Source: Juglans regia (Eukaryota; Streptophyta; Magnoliopsida; Fagales; Juglandaceae). From it: a DNA stretch of 64,000 nt. Shown in pieces: positions 37,097-48,341 of the stretch; position 1 is the first letter of the stretch, and each line of letters opens with the position of its first letter. Both the position numbers and the translations under genes were made by a program. The notes under the pieces were generated by a model. That model was given only the letters and a program-made list of their open reading frames with translations, was not told the DNA's origin and did not search any database. The DNA lies in NCBI RefSeq assembly GCF_001411555.2, contig NC_049907.1, positions 37,005,482 to 37,069,481 on the forward strand, read 5' to 3'.

Positions 37097-37263
37097 TTAT
37101 TAAATGTCAAGAATATCTTGGTTCAAAATTCAGATCACAACTTTTAAATGTGGAAATGAAGTTTTGACTTCTGAAAGCTTAAGGTCCTGTTTGGATGTTG
37201 AGTTGAATTTTTTATGAATAGTAGTCATGAGTTGAGATGGTGGAGTGAGTTTTGTAGGAGTCG
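37097..37263 (+). repeat. Duplicated segment, copy A
   Basis: Runs from attaaatgtcaagaatatct through ttcagatcacaactttta and ttttgacttctgaaagctta to gagttttgtagg. It is closely repeated in the same order at 42486-42663. The GTTTGGAT word within it starts a MITE-like stretch that continues to about 37512. Confidence 0.8.
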
Positions 37264-37623
37264 TCTAAGATTAGTTTAGATGTGTCTGAATATTAAGATA
37301 AGTTTAAATGTATTTCTAGAAAGTTAAAAAAACTTGTGGATTATGCATGTAAAGAGGTGTTGAGTTGAAAAAATATTGTGGATCTTACGTGTAAATGAGT
37401 TTTAAGTTGAGATGAGTTTAGTAATTTAAAAATTTAGTGTTTGAATATTAGATTTAACTTAAAATTAAACTAAACTGAATTAATCTCAGTTCAGTCTAAG
37501 TTCCAAACAAAAAAGTAATTAAACTATATGTACGTCAGTACGTGTATATGTAAGTGAAACAAATAAGAACAGAAGAGGATTTGATCATTTATTCATATTT
37601 TATCTTGACACAAACATGATCAG
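37264..37623 (+). other. MITE-like remainder, no gene
   Basis: Continues the GTTTGGAT-type element, with words such as gatgagtttagtaattt and cagtctaagttccaaac, which mirrors the left end. No coding potential. Confidence 0.45.
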
Positions 37624-37797
37624 GTGCTTGCAGAAGGATTGGAAATAAGGGAAGAGGGCCACCTAGCTAGCTGTGGCATCGAAAGCTATAATTTGGTGCA
37701 AAAATTCTTCAAAACTGACCACAATACAGCAGCTAGCCTAGATTATGATCAGTCCATGGAGGAGATGGAATTTACTTCAAAATGCTTGAAGACCTGA
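37624..37797 (+). other. Open exon-like stretch downstream of the TSR2-like gene
   Basis: Preceded by AG (acatgatcag) and open in phase 0 for 57 codons to TGA. It begins VLAEGLEIREEGHLA and has an acidic stretch SLDYDQSMEEMEF. Joining exon 2 of the TSR2-like gene directly to it would keep frame. Its start is loosely like the start of exon 3 (VAEQLMIMHEE), so it could be a diverged duplicate or alternative last exon. Chance openness cannot be excluded. Confidence 0.3.
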
Positions 37798-38134
37798 TGA
37801 TCAAGCTGTGTTTTTTCCTCTTCTATTTTTAACAATTCTGACGCTGGTTTATGTGCTCCTGCTATGAGAATATTGCTGCAATGCTGAGTTGAGGGAATTG
37901 AACCGCCCTATGTTCTATGCATGCATGCTCTCTCGATCGGTCCTTCTTTTCCTTTTATTTATTCATCAGCTGGTTTATTTTATCCTCTATATATATACAT
38001 TAATTAAGTGAAAAGGAGAAAAAAAAATTAAAAAAAAAAATTCTGAGCTCAGATGCGCGTATTCTCATCTGTAGGAGATGATGGTTCGTGATGGCCCTAC
38101 CATCACTGAAGCGCAGATATCATCATTGCTCGAG

Positions 38135-38205
38135 TGCACCAGCCGGGAATCGAACCCGGGTCTGTACCGTGGCAGGGTACTATTCTACCACTAGACCACT
38201 GGTGC
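38135..38205 (-). tRNA. trnG-GCC: tRNA-Gly (GCC)
   Basis: The minus strand reads as a complete 71-nt tRNA. The acceptor stem gcaccag pairs with ctggtgc and is followed by discriminator A at 38135. The D arm contains gtctagtggtagaat, the anticodon loop has cctGCCacg (anticodon at 38171-38173) and the T loop is ggttcgattcc, which is also the B box. There is no intron. It is a cytosolic-type nuclear tRNA gene. The CCA end is not encoded. Confidence 0.96.
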
Positions 38206-38389
38206 TTGCTGCAAGATTAAGCTATATTTTTATTCATAAAGCAAAAATATCTTACATTTTCACCATTTGATTATTTTTACCCTTCTATTCAACCACACAC
38301 GTATCGAAATGATAAATCAAATGTTGGTGGGTGCTATGGAGATGGTGCATAGCACTTATATTTTCCAAAAGATCCCAATCTCTCTATTT

Positions 38390-38700
38390 TTAATTTTTTT
38401 TTAGTTTTACTCATCATTGATACACCACATACTTGACATGAGAAAAAGTAATTAAAAGAGTTGTGGTGTGAGGAATGATAAGTATAATTAATTAATTAAA
38501 ATAAAAATTCTATTCATCATTCCACACATCACACATGATTTTTAATTTTTTTTTTTTTACCAAATATGTGGTGTATGGATAATACGTAGAATGACTCAAT
38601 TAGGTTAGGAAGAATAAAAAAAAATTAAAACAAAAATTAAAAATAAGTGTGATGTGTGGTGTGTGGAGATGATGAGTAGCATAGCTCAATTAGTTATAAT
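38390..38700. repeat. Palindromic MITE-like block
   Basis: Words such as cacatacttgacatgag and ttccacacatcacacatg on one side and atgtgtggtgtgtggag on the other are mutually inverted, enclosing T and A runs. It looks like one or two nested foldback elements. Confidence 0.4.
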
Positions 38701-38804
38701 GTTTTATATTTCCTCCTCCTAATTAAAAAAAAAATAGCCACTATGTGTGGGTCTATATTCTCTTATTAATTCTCCTTTTTTATGAAAATAAATGGTAATA
38801 AATT

Positions 38805-38960
38805 TTGAGAAATTCTATTTGCAGTCATGAGTTGGGGATTACGTGTGTAGTCTCATTGATGAATCAGGGTAAAAAGGAAAAATTATTTTAAAAGAGATAT
38901 TAAGGTAATTTTTAATTTTTTTTAATATAACTGTATGGATTTGAGGACTGTATATAGACT
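38805..38960. repeat. Gcagtc/aggactgta-type MITE-like block
   Basis: Runs from agaaattctatttgcagtc, through aaaagagatattaaggtaat, to gaggactgtatatagact. The same order of words occurs at 40055-40235 (agaaattttatttgtagtc, agaagggatatttttgtaa, gaggactgtacg), so both are copies of one short family. Confidence 0.5.
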
Positions 38961-40054
38961 AACTTATAAATTTTATGTTAGAAATATTAAATCAGAATGT
39001 ATAGCAGAAGCGATATTACCTCACAGGAAATATCTCAGATCTAGTGCGGTTGTTTCACGGATTTTTCAGCGTCATTGTTCATCCACGATCTTCACATTGA
39101 TGGTGGAGTGTGCTACGTGATAATACCAAAGCAACATTCACACGTTCCACAGCTAGATGCCGTGAAGAGAGAGAATCATTTGAGAGAGAGAGATTGTTTA
39201 TCTAAGTGTATCATCCCCAAAGAGGGGAGATACTATGTAAATAGTCTCTCTAGTGTAACCCTCTAGCTGACCATTAAGGACCAACCATCAAGTCTCATGA
39301 AGTGGCTTAACCCCTCAAGAGGAGGTAAATAGGTGCCACTATGGGTGCCTCTTTCTTACATTTTATATATTGAGCTTAAAATAATTCTAAAAAGTATAAA
39401 CTCGACAACAAAAGAAAAGCAAAAAACTAAAAATACTAATTCTATCAGCCACCCTGTGCGGGCGTATTCTTCCTTAATAAGTTATTGATTTCGATTTCCA
39501 TGAACACGAGATTACAAGATTTTTAAAATAATTCTTAGAAATAATAATTAGAGCTACTTAAATAAATAAAAACCTAATACTTCATTATTATACAAAAAGT
39601 TATTCTATTTATAAGTCGGTATAAAGGGTGTGTTCTCTACGCCCCTTACATGACAAAATTTCATTTGCAATATATTAAATTTTAAAACTTATCTTACAAA
39701 TTAAGTCATGTCAAGTCAATCATGTGAATGCTCTAAACCTACTTATAAATAAAATAGAAAAGCTATTTTGCCTCTCCAAGTGTACCGTTCAAATATACCG
39801 TTTGGATAATTTTTTTTTTTACCTAGTGATTAAGGAAGTGATTTTAAATATGTATTTTTTTTATTTTTTAAAAATATTAAAAATATATAAATTAAAAAAA
39901 AAACTTATAAAACTTACTAACGGTCAATTTGAGCAATGCTACGCCCTAAATAAAATCTTCTCATATAAAAGAACATGTATGTCAAAAGAAAAAAGAACAT
40001 ATATGTCAAATAAATATGCTTTGGAAATTGTTCCTAATTATGATATTAAAAAAT

Positions 40055-40235
40055 CAGAAATTTTATTTGTAGTCTTCAAGTGAGGACTATATGTACAGAC
40101 TTTTTATTAAATGAGAAAAAGCATCATTTTAGAAGGGATATTTTTGTAAATTTTTAAAAAATTAAAGATAAAATTACTTAAGCTTACATTGCAGTCCCCA
40201 AATGAGGACTGTACGTAGTGCTCTTAAAAAATACA
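40055..40235. repeat. Second copy of the gcagtc/aggactgta-type block
   Basis: See the shared words listed for 38805-38960. The ends contain tgaggact/agtcctca-like inverted words (gtcttcaagtgaggac on the left, cagtccccaaatgaggac on the right). Confidence 0.5.
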
Positions 40236-40294
40236 TAGAGCCATTCTAGGCTTGATAAATTTGTTATTTAATTAAGTCGATTAATCCATTTAGT

Positions 40295-40485
40295 TGAGGA
40301 TAATAAAAGTGTTTTATCTCATTTAATCATTATAATTTTTTCAAATTCCTACATAAGATATAATAAACAATTATATTTTTTCAAATTTTAAAATAATAAT
40401 AATATTAAAAAATAATATTCTAACAATATTTTTTCAACTTTCAAATTCCATCTCAACTCACTATCCAAATGACACCTTAATAAGA
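40295..40485 (-). repeat. GTTTGGATA-family MITE (inverted)
   Basis: Contains ttatctcatttaatcatt, gatataataaacaatt, aaaaaataatattctaac and ctcactatccaaatgac, in the order of the inverted family copies. Confidence 0.6.
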
Positions 40486-40519
40486 GTATGGATTCCCTTG
40501 TAATGAGTACAAATTCCTA

Positions 40520-41330
40520 TTACTTTATGAATGCTTTTGTGCATGCTTTTTTCCCCAAAAAGAAAAATTCTTCTGAACTTTTCCTCTGTGGAATATGAGT
40601 AGCACGGAGCCATGAACAAAACTGTGCCAGTCTATCATTCTCACGTACTGAGTTCCCTTCCAGGCCATTGCATCCATTCTCTCCATGGATAACCATCCCA
40701 CATTTGAAGCACAATTTTGGTAGCTTTTGATATTTCAATGGAATCCATATTCTGTTTCCCATTATATCTGCCGCTCTTCCTCTTCTGCAAGTTTATCTCA
40801 TTTTTTACCCTAAGAAATTTATCTCATCCAATTCCTTTCTCACTCACATCCACTTTTCTAACCACCCTCATTGTTGCTCCTATCTGGAGGCCAATATCGA
40901 TGTCATACATGCTAGATGAAGATTATTCAATTGAACTTAGAACTCCTCTTTATCAAATTTCATCATTTGTGGAGATGTAAAACCTTCGAAAGGTTTAAGA
41001 ACAAGAAGGTGTTATCAAATAGCCGTGGCTTACCATCCAGAACTCTACCTTTATCCCTCTGGTTTTCGAAAGTTATCACAAATAAATTTGGATTGATCTC
41101 ATGAAAAGTAAATAATCCTCCCACTCGCCAGATCTTTGCCATTATTGATTGAATTGCATCCTTACTAATCTTCATTTTAGAATGTAGTTTCCCTACCAAA
41201 CTTCTTCTCCCTCTTCCAGAACCTTCCCCATGTGCTTGGTTCCCAGTTCGATAACATCATTCTTTTCTTCTGTAAGCGTTAGTTGATACCATCTTTCATT
41301 TAAATCCTCCATTACTTTCACCCCAAGTTT
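40520..41330 (-). pseudogene. LINE ORF1 remnant (DUF4283 plus CCHC)
   Basis: On the minus strand, MEDLNERWYQLTLTEEKNDV (about 41310) leads into KLHSKMKISKDAIQSIMAKIW and IWRVGGLFTFHEINPNLFVI, with GRVLDGKPRLFDNTFLF. After stops, WIPLKYQKLPKLCFKCGMVI begins a zinc-knuckle region at about 40740. This is the DUF4283/zf-CCHC_4 layout of plant L1 ORF1, the RNA-binding protein. No ORF2 follows on that strand, so only a fragment remains. Confidence 0.82.
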
Positions 41331-41346
41331 GCAAGCAGACTTAGGA

Positions 41347-41792
41347 TGTAACACCCCAATAGAAGACCTAAACCACATGACCGATACTCCAAAATGATTA
41401 ATTAATGATACAATTGGAACCCCATTGGAACCTTATAAAGAGCATGAATTTCTCCTTCCCAAGGAATGTGAGATCTCATACACCACCTACCATTATCCAT
41501 ATCATATAAGATATCACAATCTACCTCCCTTAAATTTCCGACATCCTCGTCGAGCCTGTCCATTGTAGGTGGCACGGCTCAAGTCCCACATTTCTGATTG
41601 GGATAGGTTCTGATACCATTTCTAACACCCCAATGGAAGGCGTAAACCACATGACCCATACTCCAAAAGAACTAGTCAATGATACAATCAGAACTCCATT
41701 GGAACATTATAAAGAGCAAAAACTTTTCCTTCCCAAACAATGTGAGATCTCATATACCACCTACCCTTATTCATATCATATGGGGTATCACA
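41347..41792 (-). mobile_element. TRIM (miniature LTR retrotransposon)
   Basis: About 446 bp. Two direct repeats of about 170 bp (41347-41518 and 41619-41792) act as LTRs. On the minus strand they begin tgtgatacc or tgtgatatc and end gggtgttaca or gggtgttaga. Next to the upstream LTR is tggtatcagaac, a tRNA-Met primer-binding site. Before the downstream LTR is a purine tract (aagggaggtag). The interior is only about 100 bp and codes for nothing. Flanks are tagga (41342-41346) and cagga (41793-41797), a 5-bp target duplication with one mismatch. It lies just upstream of the ORF1 remnant. Confidence 0.88.
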
Positions 41793-42485
41793 CAGGAAGT
41801 CTATCCTCTTCCTTACTCAATGAGTAATCTGAGACTCGCACTCCACCCGTGCTTTCTCCTTAGAGAAGCCTAGAGGAGAATATTACAGCAAAAAGAAAAA
41901 AAAAATCTTAAACGGACAACAATACCTCCAAATATATGTTACTGTTTTTAAATGTTATTTCCTTGTGGTCATTTATGAAATTGGTATTTAGATCCGATAA
42001 TTATTTAGCTCCAAAAGGAAATGAATAGAGGGATAATAATATATACAATTTACATTAGATAAAATAACTAGTTCTCATTTCTGTTATTTTCATTTAGTTT
42101 CAAATACTCTGTATAAACATTTTTCTTAATGCATATTAAGAATTGCAATATAGTTTTAAAATGATAAGGAATTACCAGCTTAAGAATAATCAAAGAATAT
42201 TAATTAGTCCCGTTAACAAAAATTTAGATTTGTATAGAAAATGTTAGAGTTAGAATTAAATAAAATGATTAACATCTTTTATAAATTATTAATCTAAATA
42301 TTTGTTGTAATTTAGAGAAGTATATAAATTCCACAATGTTAAATATTTAATTTCAGTATTAGTTATGGGAAAGTATGCATGTATTCTTTTTTATATGTAT
42401 TCGTATTATAAAAAGTATAAGGGCTGGATAATGGATATACAAAAGATAATATTATAAAAGTAAATTTATAAAATAAAATGATTTA

Positions 42486-42663
42486 ATATTAAATGTCAAG
42501 AATATCTTGGTACAAAATTCAGATCACAACTTTTAACATGGAAATGAAATTTTGACTTCTGATAGCTTAAGACTCCGTTTAGATGTTGAACTAAATTGAA
42601 ATAAGTTGAATTTTTTATAAATGGTAGCAAATTGAGATGATAGAGTTTTGTAGGGTCCACCTA
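42486..42663 (+). repeat. Duplicated segment, copy B
   Basis: Matches 37097-37263 over about 165 bp with scattered differences, for example ggtacaaaattcagatcac against ggttcaaaattcagatcac. The match ends at gttttgtaggg. Confidence 0.8.
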
Positions 42664-42854
42664 TTTCTGTAAAGAAAAGTCTTCTTACCAGCAATTTTGC
42701 ACATTAAACCTCATACCAATGTTAAATGTAAGACATTTGTTTAATGAAACAATACGAATTAAAGACGAAAATAATTTTCGTGAGACATAGAACTTTATTT
42801 TTCTCACAAACAATTTTTTCTTTTATTTTTTTAATAAAAAAAGCTATGTGAGTA

Positions 42855-42892
42855 TTGGTACGCGATTTGGTGCGCCAAACCACTTGTACCTA
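42855..42892. repeat. Palindromic ggtacgcg...cttgtacc word
   Basis: The stretch ttggtacgcgatttggtg, then cgccaaaccacttgtacct, is a near-perfect hairpin. A close copy lies at 63964-64000 and half copies at 63681-63700 and 63757-63777. It is probably the terminus of a small dispersed element. Confidence 0.55.
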
Positions 42893-43019
42893 GCAAGTCT
42901 CTTTCTGTAATCCTATTTCTCTATTTTACATTAAAATAAAATTTACAATTTGATATAACATTAAATTTGTAATCCTATTTCTCTATAAAAAAAAAATATT
43001 TATTTCATAAAAGAATAAT

Positions 43020-43315
43020 GCTAGATACAATCATAGGTTGTGCGATGTTCAAGCGCCGTACACCCTTTTTGAAAACAGAAAATATTCACAGCAGCCTACT
43101 TTGCACTGCAGCCGCAGCACACTTAACATTGTAGGTTAAAAAAAAAGAAAAAAGTGATGCCACGTAAAGTGTGTGGAGAGTGTAGGCTTATGTGTAGTCA
43201 ATCTCTTTTGAAAAACAACAGGGTCATATATTAAAAAATTATTATTTTTATGTGAATCCATATTAACTTAATTTTTTTAAAAGAAATGTGCGACACTTGT
43301 ACAATGGCTCAAATA
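43020..43315. repeat. Aatgctagatacaa-type MITE-like block
   Basis: Left end aataatgctagatacaatc with gttgtgcgatgttcaag; right end gtgcgacacttgtacaatgg. The two are partly inverted around an A/T and purine-rich centre. Limits are approximate. Confidence 0.4.
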
Positions 43316-43324
43316 TCATCTCTA

Positions 43325-44250
43325 AGAGGTGAAAGAAAACCAGTCCGAACCATAAATTCTGACCGAACCAATAAAACTAGTGGTCGGTTTTGATCCAAAA
43401 TGTCAATTTTCGAGCCAGTCTGGGGATGTGGTTTTTTCAGACTGTACTGATCGAAATATATATTTTTTAAAATTAATTTTATTTAGTATTTGATATAATA
43501 GTTGTATAACTTAACTATGTAGTTTTCATTTAACCTGATTATTGACCATATAAAAAATTAATTATTATATTATTAAATATTAACTAATATATTGTATGAA
43601 ATTATGAATACATGATAAATCATAACATTGTATATTTATATGCAATGGTACATACTCTAGTATCTACACTTAAATAAAATAGTTAAGTACATTTTTTGAA
43701 AGGTACCTAAGTTACATTGATGAAATATTAAAATTTTAATACTCGTTATGTATTAACTATCATAATTCATTCACATACTATTAAGTATTGACTATTGAAT
43801 CCTAAGTTAATAACATCATCAATATAATTGTAATTAATGATTTTGTTAATGACTTAAATAGATAAGCCACATTGAAGAGATCACTTAATTCTAATTTTAT
43901 TATTTTATATAATTTTTATCATTTAATTAGTTTGTTAAGAAAAGGAAATAAAATAAAAAAAAGTTTATAGGGGTAAATAGTTTATATTAGAAGTGTAAAT
44001 ATTGTGGATTTTGTTGTATAGATGGGCCAAAAATACACGTTAGAAGTTATTTTTGGACTTTTAATATGTTTGACACATTTTACACTTATCTAGATTGAAT
44101 TGGACTTATTAGACTGATAACTAACTGTCCGATCTGATTTATAAAGATAATATGTCTAGTCTCAATTCGAAAAAAATATAGATCGAAATTTTTTATCTAA
44201 TCCAAAAACTTCAGAATCAAATCGATTACGCTCTTATTATTCTCTCTTCA
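43325..44250. repeat. Diverged ccggtt-type element with A/T core
   Basis: The left part (gaaaaccagtccgaacc, ctagtggtcggttttgatcc) and right part (gtccgatctgatttataaag, ctaatccaaaaacttcag) border a long A/T core. The design is the same as at 1498-2125 but more decayed. Confidence 0.35.
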
Positions 44251-44261
44251 TAAAATTGCAG

Positions 44262-44400
44262 TAATCCTCATCTGAAAAATAATATTTACAGTCGTCATTG
44301 AATAATTATTTAAAAAAAAATTAAAATTTATATAAAAAAATTAATTTTTTAATAATACAACCCACTATTTCTTTAAAAAAAAAATTAGGCGACGGTTGCG
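44262..44400. repeat. Small MITE-like block related to 16313-16486
   Basis: Shares aataatatttacagtcgtc, aaatttatataaaaaaatta and attttttaataata with the 16.3-kb insert, in the same order. Confidence 0.4.
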
Positions 44401-44626
44401 TATACTACTATTGTACGTTACTCGTCCTCACCTAGACGAAATTCCCCAAAGCCCAAATGTGTCGATATTGATAAGGACGATCATTTTGTTAAGATTCTCT
44501 CCCCACGGGCCATGCGCTCCGGCTGTAGGAGTTTAGTTAGGGTTCCGCCATCCTATTGCCTTCCCCTACTTCACCCCTGTTCATTCGAGTCGAACCATTC
44601 TGTCTCCCAAAAATCCTCGTAAAGTT

Positions 44627-44627
<1 letters not shown>

Positions 44628-44659
<32 letters not shown>
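44628..44659. repeat. (CT)n microsatellite in the probable 5' UTR
   Basis: About 16 CT units upstream of a probable first noncoding exon end at 44804 (cgtctcag before gtgatt). Confidence 0.85.
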
Positions 44660-44662
<3 letters not shown>

Positions 44663-45931
44663 CTCATTTCTGATTCCCTTTTCCGAAATTTTGCTTTCTT
44701 GAAACATCAAAGCCATTTTCCGTACTTCATTACGTCTTTTTTAGGAATCGGATACCCCAAGCTTCTCTTCTATTTGTAATTCTGTGGAACACTGTCCGTC
44801 TCAGGTGATTCTTTTAATCTTTGCTTTTCTTCTTTTAACTACTAAGCACTATGCTTGAAATCTTTGATGGAAATTATAATTAACCAGCGTTTTGGAGTAG
44901 GACAATTAAAATGTATGCACACAGCGATTTTAGGATTTTTCGTTGTCTCAGGGGGCTTGGATCAAACCGAGAGCGTTTGCTTGTTAAGGGGGTTTTCGGT
45001 GGTATTGGAGCAACGCATGAATCGTTTTTGTTCAATTATATGAATCGAGAACATACTAAAGAAAGTGAATTGTAGTTGCTAGTGAATAGATTCAATTTGC
45101 ATTGGACTTTCCATTTCAACTTTGGATAATGTGAGTTATTGTCAGTTGCCAGTTGCCAGTTGCGACTTTGGAAGTAACGAAGAAACCCTACTGTTAGGGT
45201 AATGATGAGGAACTTAAGCGTATTGTTGTAAAACTTGGACTTATTTGGTCATCCGGTGTAAATTGTTTGGATCAATTATAATTCACTTAGGATTTGAAGG
45301 GATGAGTGTACCAATTTGGACGGAGTGATAGAGCAAATTGAGGCTGCATTGAAATTCACGTCGTGGGGTCAATTTAAATGATTTCATGAATGCCGCCATC
45401 TTGATTTTCTGCACTAACAAGTATGTAAAATCGCTGTCATTTTGGAATTATGACCTCATTCTTAAAAAATGGTAAAATCCAATTTAACTGGTAATTTAAT
45501 TGCCTTCCAGAAACCGGAATGGGCCATAGTAATTAGAGTAAGAAAAACAGTTGGATTTGTGCTGTCGCATGTATGCCATAATATTAACATGTTTCTGCAA
45601 ATATAGATTTGAATTTGAAGGGTCGTAGTTATGCTTGGTCACAATGATTGCACCTATCTTTTGGGTTTTGCATATTTGCTTTTTGAAGAGAAAGTTCCTG
45701 ATTCAGTATATGCCGACTAATATGCCTTGATGTACAAAGTAAGTTTACTATTTGAAAATGTATATATATATATATGCCAATCGTGTCATGTTTTACCATA
45801 TATCAGAACCAGTAAGATTTGGAGGATTTAAAGTTGCTCTTCCCTTTAGAAAAAAGGTTTTCGTCTAATGATATTGACATGACATTAGTCAGCTCCAGCT
45901 GCAGCCAGTTGCTAGCTGGAAAAGTATATCT

Positions 45932-48341
45932 ATGGAGATTGATGTTCCTGATGAAAGTAATGAAAGCGCACCCAGGACAGAGGAAAATGGTTCTCTTATG
46001 AGGCCGGTTTTACCTGAAGAGTCCGGTGTTGGTTTACCATATGCTCCTGTAAATTGGCCCAATCCAGGTGATATGTGGGGTTGGAGGGTGGGTAGGAGAG
46101 TTGCCACTACTGGACATTATTTGGATAGGTACCTGTATCTTCCGAGGCGCCTTTACCATGTCAGATGCTCAATGAATAGAAAGCATGCTTTTGCAAGCAA
46201 ACTTTCTGTTGAACGATTTATCCGAACAGAATTCCCTGGTGCTGATGTTAATGCATTTTTTGCTTCATTCAGCTGGAAGATCCCAGCAAAGAAGTCGGCA
46301 TTAACAAATGGTCAGTTCTAATTGACCCAACTTTTTCCTTATATTTTGTACTTGTTATTTATCCAAGCTTGAGATTTCTGGTTTCGTCTTGCAATACATT
46401 CTCTATGTTCTTGGAAAAATTCAATTTAGTAGTTGATAGTTTAGTTTATTGTGATAATTTGGTGTCGATCTTTTGCTAATTGCATTTTAATGGCTACCAA
46501 ACTACTTGCCAAACCTTAGAAAGTTTTTTTTCCCTTTATTCCATTATGTCTGTGGTTGATCAACTTCGCACCTGTATATTAGGTCAGTTTGATCATCACA
46601 TCTGGTGAATAGCTGTTCATGGAGTTCTTCCAATGAATTAGATAGCAAAACTGATGCAGAACTGTTTGATTTCCTTGTCTATTTGGTTTATTATTTTTTA
46701 ATTTAATTTTCCTTTATTGGGGTAAGGGGTCTAGCATGGACTTTTGTTAAGTCTTTACTTTAATAATGAACTTTTGTAAGGTGTCATTTGGGGTCTTTTC
46801 CTGATTAAGCATTCAGTTACATATGTTTTTTTAAACACAGATCTACCATTCTCTGTTATATGTTATTTGGGTTTTTTAGAACTTTGTTACCTGTAATTAT
46901 GTGAAACTGAATTATTTTTCATTGGTGTCTATTCTTCAATGTTGCAAATGCATATTCAGAATGATGTCAAATACTATGAGTGGTATCATACGAGTATGTA
47001 TGACTGGGTTTCACACTGGAAATCTCTTTTTCTTGTCCAATAATGTTCCTCTGTTACAGGTCATGTAGAGGGGCTTAGTTTATCCACTGTACCTTTTGAC
47101 TGGATAGCAGAATATGACGAGTCTGGTTCCCAGACTAACACTGTGGGATGCAAGGCTGGGAATAAGATGTGCAACAGTATCTTGAAACAAGTATACAATC
47201 CACCTTTAGCAGCCATGCAATGTGATCTTTGCTGCAGTGAACCCCGTTTCTGCCAGGATTGTTGTTGTATCTTATGTAGCAAGACTATTAATTTAGAATA
47301 TGGAGGCTACAGTTACATTAAATGTGAAGCAGTGGTGGCTGAGGGTTATATATGTGGACATATTGCTCACATTGACTGCGCTCTTCGATGTTACATAGCT
47401 GGGACAGTAGGAGGAAGCATTGGGTTGGATGCTGAGTACTATTGCCGTCGTTGTGATGCAAGAACAGATCTTATATCACATGCTACTAGGCTTTTACAAA
47501 TATGTGAATCTATTCATTCTCGGGATGACATAGAGAAGATTTTAAGTGTTGGCGTCTGCATTTTGCAAGGTTCACGGAAAACCAGTGCAAAGTGTTTGTT
47601 GCATCGTTTCGAATTGGCCATTCTGAAGGTACGAATGATATCTAAGTGTTGAGGTTTTAGTTTTCTTTCTTTTGCGGTAGTTATCCTGGCCCACTTTCGG
47701 GGTTTGTAAAACCTGCAGTCTGACATTTGATGTTTACATCAGCTCAAAAATGGGACTTCTGTTGAAGCTATCTGGAAAGTGGAAGATAACTTCTTAATTA
47801 TGTCTGCAGGTAACTTTTCAGTTCTTAATTTTCTCATCTACAGACGTTTGTTAAACCAACTCTCTCTCTGAGCCTTGGGCACTTCTGTTCACAAGCAGGT
47901 GCCTCACACCATGGAAATGCTGCCCCAACAGTTACAAATAGCGAAGAAACTTATGATGTCACCAAGAGCTCAGAGCACACGTTTTCCATACATTTTGACC
48001 CTTGGACAGAGTCTCTAAAGCTCGAAGATGAGATTGACCATGTCCTGCTGGAACTGAAAAATTCACAGGAATCAGAATATAAAATCGCAGAGGAAAGGCT
48101 TTATGCACAGAAGAATTATCTTCTCAGCTTATATCAGCAACTCGAGAATGAAAAGTCTGAACTGTCATGTCGCCAATCATCAGCTGACCCAGATAGCTTT
48201 CCGGGCTGTGTTTCGAATCGAGTACAGCAGATAGAACGGGAACTCGAGAAACTTAGGGATATGGGAAAAGTAGCCAATGGTTTTGGAAAGACGTCGAAAA
48301 GAATCCTTAAGGACCACTTTGGTTTAGAAACTGAGAACTGA
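45932..48341 (+). CDS. OBERON-like PHD-finger protein
   Basis: Four coding exons, 45932-46310, 47060-47628, 47743-47809 and 47899-48341, give 1458 nt, or 485 residues, all GT-AG. The N-terminal block has WPNPGDMWGWRVGRRV and a basic, aromatic DRYLYLPRRLY. Residues about 181-258 form a Cys/His-rich zinc region (CDLCCSEPRFCQDCCCILC, then YICGHIAHIDCALRC and YYCRRCD), matching the PHD_Oberon type. A coiled coil follows at about residues 368-425 (ELKNSQESEYKIAEERLYAQ). OBERON proteins are nuclear, read or bind chromatin and support meristem and embryo development. This protein is shorter than OBE1/OBE2 and belongs to the small OBERON-like group, so its exact role is unknown. A noncoding first exon probably lies at about 44480-44804. 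Confidence 0.85.

Larger units (their letters stand above)
38206..40519. other. Gene-free stretch with several short repeats
   Basis: A/T-rich DNA built largely of MITE-like blocks at 38390-38700, 38805-38960, 40055-40235 and 40295-40485. The segment 38985-39420 is less A/T-rich and has small frames on the plus strand with no recognised motif. Confidence 0.5.
41798..44460. other. Gene-free stretch rich in repeats
   Basis: A/T-rich DNA including the second copy of the 37.1-kb segment, a palindrome also seen at the window end, an aatgctagatacaa-type block and a diverged ccggtt-type region. No protein frame above 60 codons has support. Confidence 0.5.

Noticed and set aside
38088..38270. 60-codon frame with AGNRTRVCTVAGYYSTTRP
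   Set aside because: It is the antisense translation of the tRNA-Gly gene, a well-known false protein.
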